Source of the DNA: Lysinibacillus sp. FSL K6-0232
GTDB taxonomy: Bacteria > Bacillota > Bacilli > Bacillales_A > Planococcaceae
Length of the DNA: 64,000 bases
Direction: 5' to 3'
Assembly: GCF_038008325.1 (NCBI RefSeq)
Contig: NZ_JBBOYW010000001.1
Span: 3,069,501-3,133,500 of the forward strand
Position numbers and translations under genes: made by a program
The notes under the pieces: model-generated
The model's database searches: none
What the model was told of the DNA's origin: nothing
What the model saw: only the letters and a program-made list of their open reading frames with translations
Shown: positions 36,380 through 45,623 of the stretch, in pieces
Layout of the letters: each line of letters opens with the position of its first letter
Numbering within the stretch: the first letter of the stretch is position 1

Positions 36380-37282
36380 GTGGAGTTACGTCAATTACGT
36401 TATTTTGTCGAGGTCGCTGAACGTGAACATATTTCAGAGGCTGCTGAGCATCTCCATGTTGCACAATCTGCCATTAGTCGGCAAATAGCAAATCTTGAAG
36501 ATGAATTAGGCACGCCATTATTTGAACGTGTCGGTCGAAATGTAAAATTAACACCAATCGGAAAAATATTTCTTGAGCATACCATTACTGCTTTAAAAGC
36601 GATTGATTTTGCTGCCAAACAGGTAGAGGAATATCTTGATCCTGCCAAGGGCTCCATTAAAATCGGCTTTCCAACAAGTTTAGCTAGCTATGTACTGCCA
36701 ACCGTTATATCTGCCTTTAAACGTGAATATCCTGATTTACAATTTCAGTTACGTCAGGGCTCCTATCGATTTTTAATCGATGCTGTTAAAAATCGAGATT
36801 TAAACCTAGCCTTTTTGGGACCACTTCCCCCAAAAGATGAATCCATTCAATCAACCATATTATTTACGGAAAATATCGCAGCCTTACTCCCAGCAAATCA
36901 CCCATTAGCAAAAAGAGAAAGCATTCAACTCGCGGAATTAAGAAACGATCTCTTTGTGTTATTCCCAGACGGCTATATTTTGCATAAAGTAGCAATGGAT
37001 GCTTGCCGTGCCGCAGGCTTTTTGCCAAATATCATTTCAGAGGGAGAAGACTTAGATGCATTAAAAGGTTTAGTTGCAGCAGGTATCGGCGTTAGCCTCT
37101 TGCCCGAAAGTTCACTTTATGATTCAACTGCTCGCTTTACCGTAAAGGTTCCAATTAAAGCACCTACAATCCCTAGAACTGTCGGCATTATTTCACCTGT
37201 TAATCGGGAAATTGCCCCATCTGAAATCATTTTTTTAGACTTTGTCAAAAACTTCTTCTCTCGCCTATCACAATTCCAATAA
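36380..37282 (+). CDS. gltC: LysR-type transcription regulator, GltC homologue
   Basis: 300 residues. N-terminal winged HTH: MELRQLRYFVEVAEREHISE with HVAQSAISRQIANLEDELG as recognition region, then the effector domain from about 90 (IKIGFPTSLASYVLPTVISAF). Sequence follows what I remember of B. subtilis GltC along its length, including LLPESSLYDSTARFTVK. GltC activates gltAB (glutamate synthase), which is not in this window, so the gene is displaced from its target here. GTG start after AGAGGTGA. Its terminator was the insertion target of element B. Confidence 0.9.
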   Translation: MELRQLRYFVEVAEREHISEAAEHLHVAQSAISRQIANLEDELGTPLFERVGRNVKLTPIGKIFLEHTITALKAIDFAAKQVEEYLDPAKGSIKIGFPTSLASYVLPTVISAFKREYPDLQFQLRQGSYRFLIDAVKNRDLNLAFLGPLPPKDESIQSTILFTENIAALLPANHPLAKRESIQLAELRNDLFVLFPDGYILHKVAMDACRAAGFLPNIISEGEDLDALKGLVAAGIGVSLLPESSLYDSTARFTVKVPIKAPTIPRTVGIISPVNREIAPSEIIFLDFVKNFFSRLSQFQ

Positions 37283-37285
37283 AAA

Positions 37286-37305
37286 AGTCGCCAATAAAGG
37301 CGATT
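37286..37305. repeat. direct repeat flanking element B, left copy (gltC terminator hairpin)
   Basis: AGTCGCCAATAAAGGCGATT, identical to 37809-37828. It is a small terminator hairpin (TCGCC / GGCGA) four bases after the gltC stop, now cut off from its T-run. Confidence 0.9.
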
Positions 37306-37316
37306 CAGATTGTAGA

Positions 37317-37362
37317 CAAAAGGAATCGAGCGTGAACTTCTCGATTCCTTTTGTCATTTTTT
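37317..37362 (+). terminator. inward-reading terminator at the gltC side of element B
   Basis: Perfect 14-bp stem CAAAAGGAATCGAG / CTCGATTCCTTTTG followed by TCATTTTTTC. It replaces the disrupted gltC terminator. Confidence 0.8.
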
Positions 37363-37757
37363 CTTCTATAGTGTTTATTTTTAATATATACATGTTTATG
37401 GGAAAATTTCTTTGTGTAGCATCAATAAATAGAGGGTCTGCATGGAGGAGTTCATGATGCATCATTTTTTTTGTGATGAATAGAGATTTCCTACTAATGG
37501 TTAGATGAAAAATCAATAGCAGCCTTTAATTTTCATACTAAATGGTCTTGGGAAAAATCGTTAGCACTTCTACTTGTTCAAGTTCATGAATTTGATGCTT
37601 TGTCATCAGGGGTGATCACCTCAAAAATTTACTTTTTATCAACATATGCATAAGGCGTTCTTTATGTAGAAGTTGATTGGAACGAAGGGCGGCGACTCCC
37701 GCGGAAAGCGTCCGCCCGTAGTGGCAATCAGCGGCTTTCCTTGATTTCATTGTAAAA

Positions 37758-37806
37758 GAAAAATGACTGTAGGCAAACTCAAAATTCATTGAGTTTGTCT
37801 ACAGTC
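37758..37806 (-). terminator. inward-reading terminator at the far end of element B
   Basis: Stem GACTGTAGACAAACTCAA / TTGAGTTTGCCTACAGTC on the minus strand, followed by ATTTTTC; the counterpart of 9090-9137 in copy A. Confidence 0.65.
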
Positions 37807-37808
37807 TG

Positions 37809-37828
37809 AGTCGCCAATAAAGGCGATT
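37809..37828. repeat. direct repeat flanking element B, right copy
   Basis: AGTCGCCAATAAAGGCGATT, followed by TTTTTT. This copy keeps the original T-run of the gltC terminator. Confidence 0.9.
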
Positions 37829-37855
37829 TTTTTATTGATTACTCACTAAAGAAAA

Positions 37856-37886
37856 AGAGCACATAGGTTGAAAGCCTATGTACTCT
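37856..37886 (-). terminator. terminator of metNPQ
   Basis: Stem AGAGTACATAGG / CCTATGTGCTCT (one mismatch), followed on the minus strand by TTTTCTTT, shortly after the metQ stop. Confidence 0.85.
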
Positions 37887-37897
37887 AAAATCTACTA

Positions 37898-38749
37898 TTA
37901 TTTTACGGGTACTACTGCACCTTTCCATTCCTCTAAAATAAAGTCTTGGATTTCTTGGGATGTTAGCACCTCTAATAATTTTTTAATTTCTTCTTTTGTT
38001 TCATCGCCTGCACGTACTGCAATAATATTTACATATGGAGATTCTTTATCCTCAAGAGAAATAGCATCCTCAATTGGGTTTAAGCCATTATCAATGGCAA
38101 AGTTAGAGTTAATTAAAACCGCATCTCCTTCATCGTTTTCATACATTTGTACAAGCATTTCAGGAGCTGTATTTGCATCAAATTCAAAGTTTTTAGGATT
38201 TTCTTCAATATCCTTTAATTCTGCTGCTGTTTTATCAATGCCTTCTTTTAATTTAATTAAGCCTTTAGCCTCTAATAATGATAGCATACGACCATGGTCA
38301 GATACTGAGCTAGAAAGTAAAATTGTTGCACCTTCTGGAAGCTCTTCTAAAGATTTATATTTTTTAGAGTAAATACCGATTGGCTCAATATGAACACCAC
38401 CAGCATTTACAAAATCATAGCCATTATCTTTAATTTGCAACTCAAGGTAAGGAATATGTTGGAAGTAGTTTGCATCCAGCTCTTTTGATTCTAAATCTTG
38501 GTTTGGCAGTACATAATCTGTATACGTTTCAACTTCAAGATCAATACCTTGCTCAGCTAAAATCGGTTTTGCTTTTTCTAAAATGACAGCGTGTGGTGTA
38601 TTAGAAGCACCTACTTTTAATGTTACATTTTCTTTACTATCTGTTTCCCCATCAGATGCTGAATTGGCATCCTCCTTTTTATCAGCACCACAAGCTGCTA
38701 AAGCTAGTACAAGTATTGATAAAAATAATCCTGCTAATAACTTCTTCAT
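37898..38749 (-). CDS. metQ: methionine-binding lipoprotein MetQ
   Basis: Substrate-binding protein of the methionine ABC importer. Signal peptide of a lipoprotein: KKLLAGLFLSILVLALAAC, lipobox ALAAC, then an Asp/Ser-rich linker. The NLPA domain shows VGASNTPHAVILEKAKPIL, DANYFQHIPYLELQIK and GVHIEPIGIYSKKYKSLEE. 283 residues from ATG 38749, eight bases after AAGGGAG. Last gene of metN-metP-metQ. D- or L-methionine specificity cannot be told. Confidence 0.95.
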   Translation of the reverse strand: MKKLLAGLFLSILVLALAACGADKKEDANSASDGETDSKENVTLKVGASNTPHAVILEKAKPILAEQGIDLEVETYTDYVLPNQDLESKELDANYFQHIPYLELQIKDNGYDFVNAGGVHIEPIGIYSKKYKSLEELPEGATILLSSSVSDHGRMLSLLEAKGLIKLKEGIDKTAAELKDIEENPKNFEFDANTAPEMLVQMYENDEGDAVLINSNFAIDNGLNPIEDAISLEDKESPYVNIIAVRAGDETKEEIKKLLEVLTSQEIQDFILEEWKGAVVPVK

Positions 38750-38810
38750 GTATAACACTCCCTTTTATTTTGTATAAAGTATGTTAGCGGTAAAAAACCG
38801 GAATAACCTG

Positions 38811-39479
38811 TTAACGTTTATCAATTTTTTCGGTAATCAAATCACCAATCCATTGAATAATAAATACAACCACTAATATCAAAATAGTTGCCATTAATGT
38901 CACATCTGTACGATTACGTTGGAAGCCGTCTAAGAAAGCTAAGTTACCAAGACCCCCCGCACCGATAATTCCTGCCATTGCTGTATAACCAACAAGCGCC
39001 ACAGCCGTTACAGTAATACCTGAGATTAATGCTGGTAACGATTCAGGAATTAGTACCTTCCAAATAATTGTCGATGTCTTTGCACCCATTGAGCGAGCAG
39101 CTTCTATTACACCTTTATCAATTTCACGTAAAGCTATTAAAACCATGCGGGCATAAAATGGTGCTGCGCCAATAATTAATGCAGGCAATGCGGCATTGGC
39201 GCCACGAATTGTACCAAGTAAAAACTTTGTAAATGGAATTAATAAAATAATTAACACAATAAATGGAATAGAGCGGAAAATATTCACAAGTGAACCTGTT
39301 AAAAAGTTCACAATCTTATTAGCCCATAGCTGATTAGGACTTGTTAAAAAGAGCACAATTCCAATCACTAACCCTAAAACAAATGTCACAACAGTAGAGA
39401 TGGCTGTCATATATAGTGTTTCATATGTAGCCTCCCACATATTTTCCCAGTCTACGTTCGGAAATAGATTAGTTAGCAT
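38811..39479 (-). CDS. metP: methionine ABC transporter permease MetP (MetI)
   Basis: 222 residues, five membrane spans. EAA loop EAARSMGAKTSTIIWKVLIPESLPALISG is the ATPase contact. Other blocks: GLVIGIVLFLTSP and VNIFRSIPFIVLIILLIPF. Start overlaps the metN end by 11 bases, with GAGGTGA as ribosome site. Forms the membrane channel with MetN. Confidence 0.95.
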   Translation of the reverse strand: MLTNLFPNVDWENMWEATYETLYMTAISTVVTFVLGLVIGIVLFLTSPNQLWANKIVNFLTGSLVNIFRSIPFIVLIILLIPFTKFLLGTIRGANAALPALIIGAAPFYARMVLIALREIDKGVIEAARSMGAKTSTIIWKVLIPESLPALISGITVTAVALVGYTAMAGIIGAGGLGNLAFLDGFQRNRTDVTLMATILILVVVFIIQWIGDLITEKIDKR

Positions 39480-40497
39480 TTACAATCACCTCCGTTTGTA
39501 CTTCGACTGTATTTAAGTAATCAAGTGCTGCTGCTACATTTGCCTCCGAGCCATCGATTTGTACAATTAATGTACCGTATGCTCCATTTTTTGTTTGCGA
39601 AATATTACCATGAACAATACTAACTTCCACATCAAATTGTTTAACTAGATGCGAAATAACAGGCTGCTCTGTTTTTTCACCTACAAAAATCAGTTTAACA
39701 AGTTGTCCAGTTGGATAATTGGCTTTGATTTGTGCTACTGTTTCCTGTGTTTCCTTTGTATCTGTAATTTGCGCTACAAATTTTTTCGTAATAGCTGCTT
39801 GCGGTGATTGGAAAACTTGTAATACCTCGCCACGCTCTACAATTTCGCCCGCTTCCATTACAGCCACACGATGACAAATTTTACGAATTACATGCATCTC
39901 ATGGGTGATGAGCACAATGGTTAAACCTAGGCGTTCATTGATATCCACAAGCAAATCTAGAATTGCATCTGTCGTTTCAGGATCAAGCGCAGATGTTGCC
40001 TCATCACATAATAGCACCTCTGGATTATTGGCTAGTGCACGCGCTATGCCAACACGTTGCTTCTGTCCACCAGAAAGCTGTGATGGGTAAGCTTTATCAC
40101 GCCCTTCCAATCCTACAAGTGCAATTAATTCTTTGACACGTGCCTCACGTTGCGCCTTTGGAACACCTGCAATCTCTAATGGAAAAGCAATATTTTCTGC
40201 AACGGTTCTAGACCATAGCAAATTAAAATGCTGGAAAATCATACTTACCTTTTGTCGAGCAGCTCGAAGCTTTTGCCCTTTAATGGATGAGAACTCTTGA
40301 TCGTTCACTATAACCGTTCCTGATGTCGGTTTCTCTAGTCCATTTAATAAACGAATCATCGTACTTTTACCAGCACCACTATAGCCGATAATGCCAAAAA
40401 TTTCACCTTTATCGATAGAGAGGTCTACGTTTTTGACTGCCGTTAATTCGCCATTTGCTGTTTTATATTTTTTTGTAATATTATGAAGCTGGATCAT
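39469..40497 (-). CDS. metN: methionine ABC transporter ATPase MetN
   Basis: 342 residues. Walker A GYSGAGKSTMIRLLNG near 37-52, Q-loop FQHFNLL, signature QLSGGQKQRVGIARAL, Walker B LLCDEATSALDPET, switch His ITHEMHVI. The C-terminal NIL/ACT-like domain (about 260-342) is the methionine-sensing site that gives trans-inhibition in relatives. ATG 40497 follows AGAGGAG. Expression is gated by the SAM-I riboswitch upstream. Confidence 0.96.
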   Translation of the reverse strand: MIQLHNITKKYKTANGELTAVKNVDLSIDKGEIFGIIGYSGAGKSTMIRLLNGLEKPTSGTVIVNDQEFSSIKGQKLRAARQKVSMIFQHFNLLWSRTVAENIAFPLEIAGVPKAQREARVKELIALVGLEGRDKAYPSQLSGGQKQRVGIARALANNPEVLLCDEATSALDPETTDAILDLLVDINERLGLTIVLITHEMHVIRKICHRVAVMEAGEIVERGEVLQVFQSPQAAITKKFVAQITDTKETQETVAQIKANYPTGQLVKLIFVGEKTEQPVISHLVKQFDVEVSIVHGNISQTKNGAYGTLIVQIDGSEANVAAALDYLNTVEVQTEVIVNAN

Positions 40498-40526
40498 CGC
40501 CAATACTCCTCTTTTCTCATATAGAA

Positions 40527-40689
40527 AACCCCTTCACTCACAGACAAGCAGAAGGGGTTAGCGTATTTATACGTTTAACCGTTCTCTCATCTTTCAAAGA
40601 AGAATCTTTGAGTGATTTGGCACCTTTTCACACTGTGATGGTTGCCGGGCTTCATAGGGCACTTCCCTCCGCCACTCTTTATAAGAGTT
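40527..40689 (-). promoter_or_regulatory. SAM-I (S-box) riboswitch with terminator, upstream of metNPQ
   Basis: Minus strand shows S-box hallmarks: P1 strand CTCTTAT, AGAGTGGCGGAGGGA, CCCTATGAAGCCCGGCAACC, AAAGGTGCCAAATC and closing GATGAGAG (aptamer about 40584-40689). An intrinsic terminator follows: AACCCCTTC / GAAGGGGTT with TTTTC (40527-40559). GGTTA before it can pair with TAACC of the terminator arm as anti-terminator. High SAM should favour termination and stop methionine import. Confidence 0.95.
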
Positions 40690-40722
40690 CGATATATTTA
40701 ATGTTTTCGTAATCTATGTGTT

Positions 40723-40751
40723 ACTTTACCATGCCAGCAAAGTTCAGTCAA
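40723..40751 (-). promoter_or_regulatory. promoter of the metNPQ leader
   Basis: -35 TTGACT (40746-40751), 17-base spacer, -10 TAAAGT (40723-40728) on the minus strand. The -35 overlaps the end of the yusE-like gene. Confidence 0.6.
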
Positions 40752-41055
40752 TTGCTTTTTTTAATAATTCATATAAAAATGGTACGGATTGAAATGCATA
40801 GATCTTATTTGTCACTTTTCCGTCATCACAGACAAGCAAACAAGGAACACTTTCAATTTGATGCTCACTTGCAATATGCTCTAAAAAATTAATATTCGCT
40901 TTACCTAACTGCAGCTGTGGTAGTAATTGTTCAACAATTGTCATCATTTTCGATGCCACTGCACATGTTCCACACATTGGTGTATATAAATAAAATGCAG
41001 CTTGCTCTCCCGACTGTATAGCCGCTTCCCACTGCTCTGTTGACCATTCTTTCAT
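40744..41055 (-). CDS. yusE: thioredoxin-like protein, YusE-like
   Basis: 103 residues. Active site CGTC in LYTPMCGTCAVASKMM near 27-30, cis-Pro in ESVPCLLVCDDGKV. Likely a disulfide/thiol exchange protein. 18 bases after yusF and with the same order as in B. subtilis (yusF-yusE upstream of met genes). Partner unknown. Confidence 0.88.
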   Translation of the reverse strand: MKEWSTEQWEAAIQSGEQAAFYLYTPMCGTCAVASKMMTIVEQLLPQLQLGKANINFLEHIASEHQIESVPCLLVCDDGKVTNKIYAFQSVPFLYELLKKAID

Positions 41056-41072
41056 TATTCACGCAACCTTAC

Positions 41073-41414
41073 TTACAAAATATATTCATTATGGATGGAG
41101 AAATGTGCACGCAATAAAATCATCGCCAACACTTTTCTAGGTGTCGTTTCCACTTCCTTATAGGTTGGCATTGTACGCAAATGCTCAGCCTCTGGATAAT
41201 GTCTGTCCATTAATGCACGTAGCTTATCACCTGAAGTATCTGCATCGAAAAATGTAAAAAGCTCGCAGCCCTCATACGGATCAAGCAATTCCTCTAATTG
41301 ATGTACACCAATTGTGCCATTTGTACATAGTATTGTAACATTCTCATTTAAAATAGGCTCAATCTGAAGCTTATCTGAGCGTCCTTCTACTATCAAGCAT
41401 TTTCCCTCGAACAT
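41073..41414 (-). CDS. yusF: Toprim-domain protein, YusF-like
   Basis: 113 residues, a lone Toprim fold: the catalytic Glu in CLIVEGRSDKLQI and the metal pair DxD in FTFFDADTSGDKLRA near 55-60. Such small toprim proteins relate to primase-like or RNase M5-like nucleases; activity not established. MFEGKCL start with good fit to family. Operon yusF-yusE. Confidence 0.88.
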   Translation of the reverse strand: MFEGKCLIVEGRSDKLQIEPILNENVTILCTNGTIGVHQLEELLDPYEGCELFTFFDADTSGDKLRALMDRHYPEAEHLRTMPTYKEVETTPRKVLAMILLRAHFSIHNEYIL

Positions 41415-41462
41415 TACGCCACCTCCAGTTTAGACATCCCCACTTATAAATTATTATATAAT

Positions 41463-41492
41463 AAAAAACGCCGGTAGTTGCCGACGTTTTTT
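41463..41492 (-). terminator. terminator of gcvH
   Basis: Stem AACGTCGG / CCGGCGTT (one mismatch) with flanking A/T runs, TTTTTT on the minus-strand exit. Confidence 0.85.
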
Positions 41493-41506
41493 GATTATAG
41501 CTTGTC

Positions 41507-41887
41507 TTATTCTGCAATCATTTCTTCGTATTGCTCTGCTGTCATAAGTTTGTCAACTTCTGATGCATCAGCAGGCTCTACAACGATCATCCATGCTTTT
41601 TCATATGGTGATTCATTTACGAATTCTGGGCTATCTTCTAAATCTGCATTCACTTCAACAACAGTGCCTGAGATTGGCGCATATAATTCAGAAACTGTTT
41701 TTACTGATTCTACGCTACCGAATGGGTCATCTGTTTTGATTTCATCGCCAACTTGTGGAAGCTCAACAAATACGATATCTCCTAGCTCAGATTGTGCAAA
41801 GTGTGTAATACCAATACGTACTTTACCGTCTTCTACTTTTACCCATTCATGCTCTTCAGAATATCGTAAATCTTTAGGTGTGCTCAT
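41507..41887 (-). CDS. gcvH: glycine cleavage system H protein
   Basis: Lipoyl carrier of the glycine cleavage complex, and a possible lipoyl relay in Bacillus. 126 residues. The lipoylated Lys lies in [18 protein letters not shown] (near 63). ATG 41887 follows GGAGGGG; 12 extra upstream codons contain that site. The T, P and L partner genes are not here. Modified by the lipA product encoded at 24.2 kb. Confidence 0.96.
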   Translation of the reverse strand: MSTPKDLRYSEEHEWVKVEDGKVRIGITHFAQSELGDIVFVELPQVGDEIKTDDPFGSVESVKTVSELYAPISGTVVEVNADLEDSPEFVNESPYEKAWMIVVEPADASEVDKLMTAEQYEEMIAE

Positions 41888-41968
41888 GCCAAAAACCCCT
41901 CCATAAATATGTAATCGATTCACTTTCAGTGTGCCATATTTCTCCTATAAAAACAAGGAGAAATGCGG

Positions 41969-42325
41969 TTATTTCCAAGCTTGTTCAAAATCTGATTCTT
42001 TAAACCCTAAAGTAACGTTTTTTCCATCTGTTACAATTGGACGTTTGATTAACATGCCATCAGAAGCAAGCAATTCAAGCTGCTCCTCCTCTGTCATCTC
42101 AGCAAGCTTATCCTTTAATCCTAGCTCGCGATATTTCATGCCAGATGTATTGAAAAACTTCTTTAAAGGCAGTCCACTCGCCTGCCAAAATGCCTTGATC
42201 TCATCTTTTGTTGGCGTTTGCTCTACAATATGCACCTCTTGATAGGAAATATCATGATCATTTAACCACTTTTGTGCCTTTTTACATGTTGTACATTTTG
42301 GATAATGAATAAATTGAATCGTCAT
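41969..42325 (-). CDS. yusI: ArsC/Spx-family protein, YusI-like
   Basis: 118 residues with the thioredoxin-like ArsC/Spx fold: CTTC motif in FIHYPKCTTCKKAQKWL near 11-14, and IVTDGKNVTLGFKE with the cis-Pro region RPIVTDG. Related to arsenate reductase-like proteins, but lone family members mostly have unknown roles. Sits between gcvH and fadE as in B. subtilis. Three-unit 21-bp repeat array just upstream. Confidence 0.9.
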   Translation of the reverse strand: MTIQFIHYPKCTTCKKAQKWLNDHDISYQEVHIVEQTPTKDEIKAFWQASGLPLKKFFNTSGMKYRELGLKDKLAEMTEEEQLELLASDGMLIKRPIVTDGKNVTLGFKESDFEQAWK

Positions 42326-42382
42326 TAAAATGCTCCTCTACTGTTTTTTTATAGTATACCATCATAACTAGTTGGCTGGGCA

Positions 42383-42434
42383 GCTATCCGTCACCTTTAC
42401 CATTCTATCCATCTATTTAGAGCTTCTATCCACC
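42383..42434. repeat. three-unit array with exact 21-bp period, CTATCC core
   Basis: GCTATCCGTC (42383), TCTATCCATC (42404) and TCTATCCACC (42425), each offset by 21 bp. Same core and same alternating spacer as the 23694-23766 array, with some decay. Lies 58 bases upstream of yusI and after the fadE terminator. Confidence 0.8.
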
Positions 42435-42457
42435 TTACCACCCTTCGCCCATAAAAA

Positions 42458-42491
42458 AACCTAGCTCTCCAGAAGAAATAGGAGCTAGGTT
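42458..42491 (-). terminator. terminator of the fad operon
   Basis: Stem AACCTAGCTCC / GGAGAGCTAGGTT (small bulge), followed on the minus strand by TTTTTATG; 16 bases after the fadE stop. Confidence 0.9.
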
Positions 42492-42507
42492 TCGCATCAT
42501 CATATCA

Positions 42508-44292
42508 TTAAACAATATATTTTTCTGCTTCAATTAATTTCACAGAAGCTTCGCGTTTTTTGGCAATTAAGTTGTATGGATTATTGCGTGTTAGCTTGCG
42601 CAATGCTGATAATGTCATACGTGCTACATCGCCATCTGCTGAAGCAAGAATTGTATCTTTTGCTTCTTTTTCGATTTCTGCGAATGCCTCCTGACAGAAA
42701 ATTTGCGTATATAGCAATTTTTGATGTGCTTTTTCAGCACCATCACGAGCAATTGCCTTTTCTGTACGTAACACTGCAGATTCCATCGCAAATAATTGGT
42801 TGGCGATATTCGCAATATTCACCAAAACCTCTTGCTCTTGATCAAGCTTTGCACCAAAGCGTTGCGCTGCTAAGCCTGCTGCTAATACAGCAATTTTCTT
42901 CGCATTTTTCACTAAATATTTTTCTTGTGCTAGTGGCTCTGTGCCGATATCTTCTGGCATTAACATTAACAGCTCCTGCTGTAAGTTTTGCGCCACTTGT
43001 AATAATGGCAGCTCGCCTTTTAGTGCCTTTTTCATAAATGTGCCAGGTACAATCATACGGTTAATTTCATTTGTACCTTCGAAAATACGATTAATGCGAG
43101 AATCACGGTAAATACGCTCTACTTCATATTCAGCCATAAAGCCATAGCCACCATGTAGCTGTACCGCTTCATCCGCAATATAGTCTAAAGTTTCAGAACC
43201 AAATACTTTTGCAATGGAGCATTCAATCGCATACTCAGCAACAGCTCCTGCAATTACCTTCCCTTGCTTTTGCTCCTCAGGGCTTAGCTGGCTTAAACGA
43301 TCCTCAAATAAACCTACTGTACGATAGTTTAATGATTCAGATGCATATAAATGAGAAGCCATTGTTGATAGTTTCTCTTTTGTTAAATTAAAGTCAGAAA
43401 GCTTTGTTTTAAATTGTTGACGTTGGTTGGTATATTGAATCGCAAGCTCTAATGCACGCTTAGAGCCACCAATTGTCCCAACACCTAGTTTATAACGACC
43501 AATATTTAAAATATTGAACGCAATAACATGACCACGACCAATTTCGCCTAATAGGTTTTCAACAGGTACCTCCGCATCTTCTAGCACTAATGTACGTGTA
43601 GATGAAGATTTAATCCCCATTTTCTTTTCTTCTGGTCCTACTGAAACGCCATTATAGCTTCGCTCTACGATAAATGCCGAGAATTTGTCGCCATCAATTT
43701 TCGCATAGACAACAAACACATCTGCAAAGCCTGCATTTGTAATCCATTGCTTTTCACCATTTAAAATATAATGTGTGCCTGCATCATTGAGCTTCGCAGT
43801 CGTTTTTGCACCTAACGCATCTGAACCTGAACCTGGCTCTGTTAATGCATAGGCAGCAATTAATTCACCTGAAGCAAGCTTAGGTAAGTATTTTTGCTTT
43901 TGATCTTCATTACCGAATAATACGATTGGTAATGACCCAATCCCAACGTGTGCACCGTGTGTAATAGAGAAACCGCCTGCTACAGACATTTTTTCTGCAA
44001 TTAAAGCAGAGGAAACTTTGTCTAAGCCAAGCCCTTCGTATTCTTCAGGTACATCTGCTCCAAGTAAGCCTAGCTCCCCCGCGCTTTTTAGCAGTCGTAC
44101 GGAGTGCTCGAATTCATGATGCTCTAAATTTTCAACGACTGGTAATACTTCGTTTGCTACATATTCTTCTGTTGTTTTTGCAATCATTTTATGCTCATCT
44201 GTGAAATCCTCAGGTGTGAATACACGATCTAATTCCACATCTTCAATAAGAAACCCGCCGCCTTTAATGAAATCCGTTGTTTTTTCTGTCAT
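42508..44292 (-). CDS. fadE: acyl-CoA dehydrogenase FadE
   Basis: First step of beta-oxidation. 594 residues: the core ACAD fold (about 20-400) with YALTEPGSGSDALGAKTTA, EKQWITNAGFADVFVVYAKIDG, QLHGGYGFMAEYEVERIYRDSRINRIFEGTNEINR split across the catalytic region, plus a C-terminal extension of about 190 residues as in FadE/VLCAD-like enzymes. Third gene after fadN and fadA; gap of 109 bases to fadA contains no obvious second promoter. Electron acceptor ETF is elsewhere. Confidence 0.95.
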   Translation of the reverse strand: MTEKTTDFIKGGGFLIEDVELDRVFTPEDFTDEHKMIAKTTEEYVANEVLPVVENLEHHEFEHSVRLLKSAGELGLLGADVPEEYEGLGLDKVSSALIAEKMSVAGGFSITHGAHVGIGSLPIVLFGNEDQKQKYLPKLASGELIAAYALTEPGSGSDALGAKTTAKLNDAGTHYILNGEKQWITNAGFADVFVVYAKIDGDKFSAFIVERSYNGVSVGPEEKKMGIKSSSTRTLVLEDAEVPVENLLGEIGRGHVIAFNILNIGRYKLGVGTIGGSKRALELAIQYTNQRQQFKTKLSDFNLTKEKLSTMASHLYASESLNYRTVGLFEDRLSQLSPEEQKQGKVIAGAVAEYAIECSIAKVFGSETLDYIADEAVQLHGGYGFMAEYEVERIYRDSRINRIFEGTNEINRMIVPGTFMKKALKGELPLLQVAQNLQQELLMLMPEDIGTEPLAQEKYLVKNAKKIAVLAAGLAAQRFGAKLDQEQEVLVNIANIANQLFAMESAVLRTEKAIARDGAEKAHQKLLYTQIFCQEAFAEIEKEAKDTILASADGDVARMTLSALRKLTRNNPYNLIAKKREASVKLIEAEKYIV

Positions 44293-44401
44293 GTTATATT
44301 CCTCCCAATATATCTAATGTAGTCCCCTATTTATAGAAAAGCCTGAGGCACAATGTTCGGAGGCAACCGGAAACAGTGCACCCCAAGCTGATCTAGCAAA
44401 A

Positions 44402-45574
44402 TTATAAAATTTCAAATACGCCAGCAGCGCCCATACCGCCACCGATACACATTGTTACAACGCCATATTTCTTCCCTTGACGCTTCAATTCATGGATCAG
44501 CTTTAATGTTAAAATCGCCCCCGTTGCGCCTAGCGGATGACCTAATGCAATCGCTCCACCATTCACATTAACCTTCTCTTGGTCGATGCCTAAATGGCGT
44601 ACCACCTGTAATGATTGTGAGGCAAATGCTTCATTAATTTCCCATAAATCAATATCTTCTATTGATAGTCCTGCAATTTCTAATGCCTTCGGTACTGCCA
44701 CAATTGGACCGATACCCATTACCTCAGGCGGCACACCACCTACTGCAAATCCTAGGAATTTTGCCATTGGTGTCAAACCTTGTTTTTCCGCTTCTTCACG
44801 ATCCATTACTAGTACAGCTGCTGCTCCATCAGATGTTTGAGAGGCATTACCAGCTGTTACAGAGCCTTTCACATGGAAGGCTGGACGTAGCTTTGCTAAG
44901 CCCTCTACAGATGTTCCTGGACGCACACCCTCATCCATACTAAATGTAAATTTTTTCACTTGCGGTTTATTATTCTCATCTACGTAATACTGTTCCACGT
45001 CGATTGGCACAATTTCATCATTGAATTTACCTTCTTTAATTGCCTTTTCAGCAAGCTCGTGTGAGCGAACAGCAAAAGCATCTTGGTCTTCACGACTAAC
45101 ATTATACTGACGAGCTACTTCCTCCGCTGTATGCCCCATGCCCATATAGTATTGTGGAGCTGTTTCCGCTAACGTTGGATTTAAACGTGGTGTATTTCCC
45201 ACCATCGGGACCATGCTCATCGACTCTACGCCGCCAGCAAGAATTGCCTTTGAATGACCTAGCATAATTCGCTCTGCTGCATAGGCAATGGCCTGTAAGC
45301 CTGATGAGCAAAATCTATTAATCGTTAAAGCAGGCGTTGTATCTGGTAATCCTGCAAGTGCACCAATACTGCGTGCTACATTCATCCCTTGCTCTGCTTC
45401 TGGCATCGCACAGCCTAAAATTAAATCATCAACCGGTCCTTCATAGCCCGCTCTTTTCAATGTTTCTTTGACTACGACAGCACCAAAATCATCTGGTCTT
45501 ACTGTTGCTAAAGAACCTTTTTTTGCTTTTCCAATTGGAGTTCGTGCTCCTGCTACAATAACGGCTTCACGCAT
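44402..45574 (-). CDS. fadA: acetyl-CoA acyltransferase (thiolase) FadA
   Basis: Last step of beta-oxidation, releasing acetyl-CoA. 390 residues from ATG 45574, seven bases after AAAGGGGGA. Nucleophile Cys in [16 protein letters not shown] near 90, NEAFASQSL with His region [15 protein letters not shown] near 345, and C-terminal [13 protein letters not shown] with the acid/base Cys. Gap of 50 bases after fadN. Confidence 0.96.
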   Translation of the reverse strand: MREAVIVAGARTPIGKAKKGSLATVRPDDFGAVVVKETLKRAGYEGPVDDLILGCAMPEAEQGMNVARSIGALAGLPDTTPALTINRFCSSGLQAIAYAAERIMLGHSKAILAGGVESMSMVPMVGNTPRLNPTLAETAPQYYMGMGHTAEEVARQYNVSREDQDAFAVRSHELAEKAIKEGKFNDEIVPIDVEQYYVDENNKPQVKKFTFSMDEGVRPGTSVEGLAKLRPAFHVKGSVTAGNASQTSDGAAAVLVMDREEAEKQGLTPMAKFLGFAVGGVPPEVMGIGPIVAVPKALEIAGLSIEDIDLWEINEAFASQSLQVVRHLGIDQEKVNVNGGAIALGHPLGATGAILTLKLIHELKRQGKKYGVVTMCIGGGMGAAGVFEIL

Positions 45575-45623
45575 CGTATTAATCCCCCTTTGTTTCATGT
45601 GCAAGAATTGTCTATTCCGTCTA

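Larger units (their letters stand above)
37306..37808 (+). mobile_element. non-autonomous insertion element, copy B, inserted in the gltC terminator
   Basis: About 503 bp, inverted copy of element A. Ends CAGATTGTAGACAAA and TTTGTCTACAGTCTG form 15-bp terminal inverted repeats with one mismatch. Flanked by 20-bp direct repeats that each contain the whole gltC terminator stem-loop. Compared with copy A it lacks about 66 bp of the GC-rich hairpin block. It carries the same broken transposase remnants in the same order. No intact gene. Confidence 0.88.

Noticed and set aside
37242-37516. Open frames at the gltC end running into element B
   Set aside because: They cross the gltC stop, the direct repeat and the element end in other frames; no start signals. 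Similarity to frames in copy A is due to the shared element.
37878-38372. 164-codon plus-strand frame opposite metQ
   Set aside because: Serine-rich mirror of the lipoprotein gene; metQ on the minus strand has complete motifs and signals.
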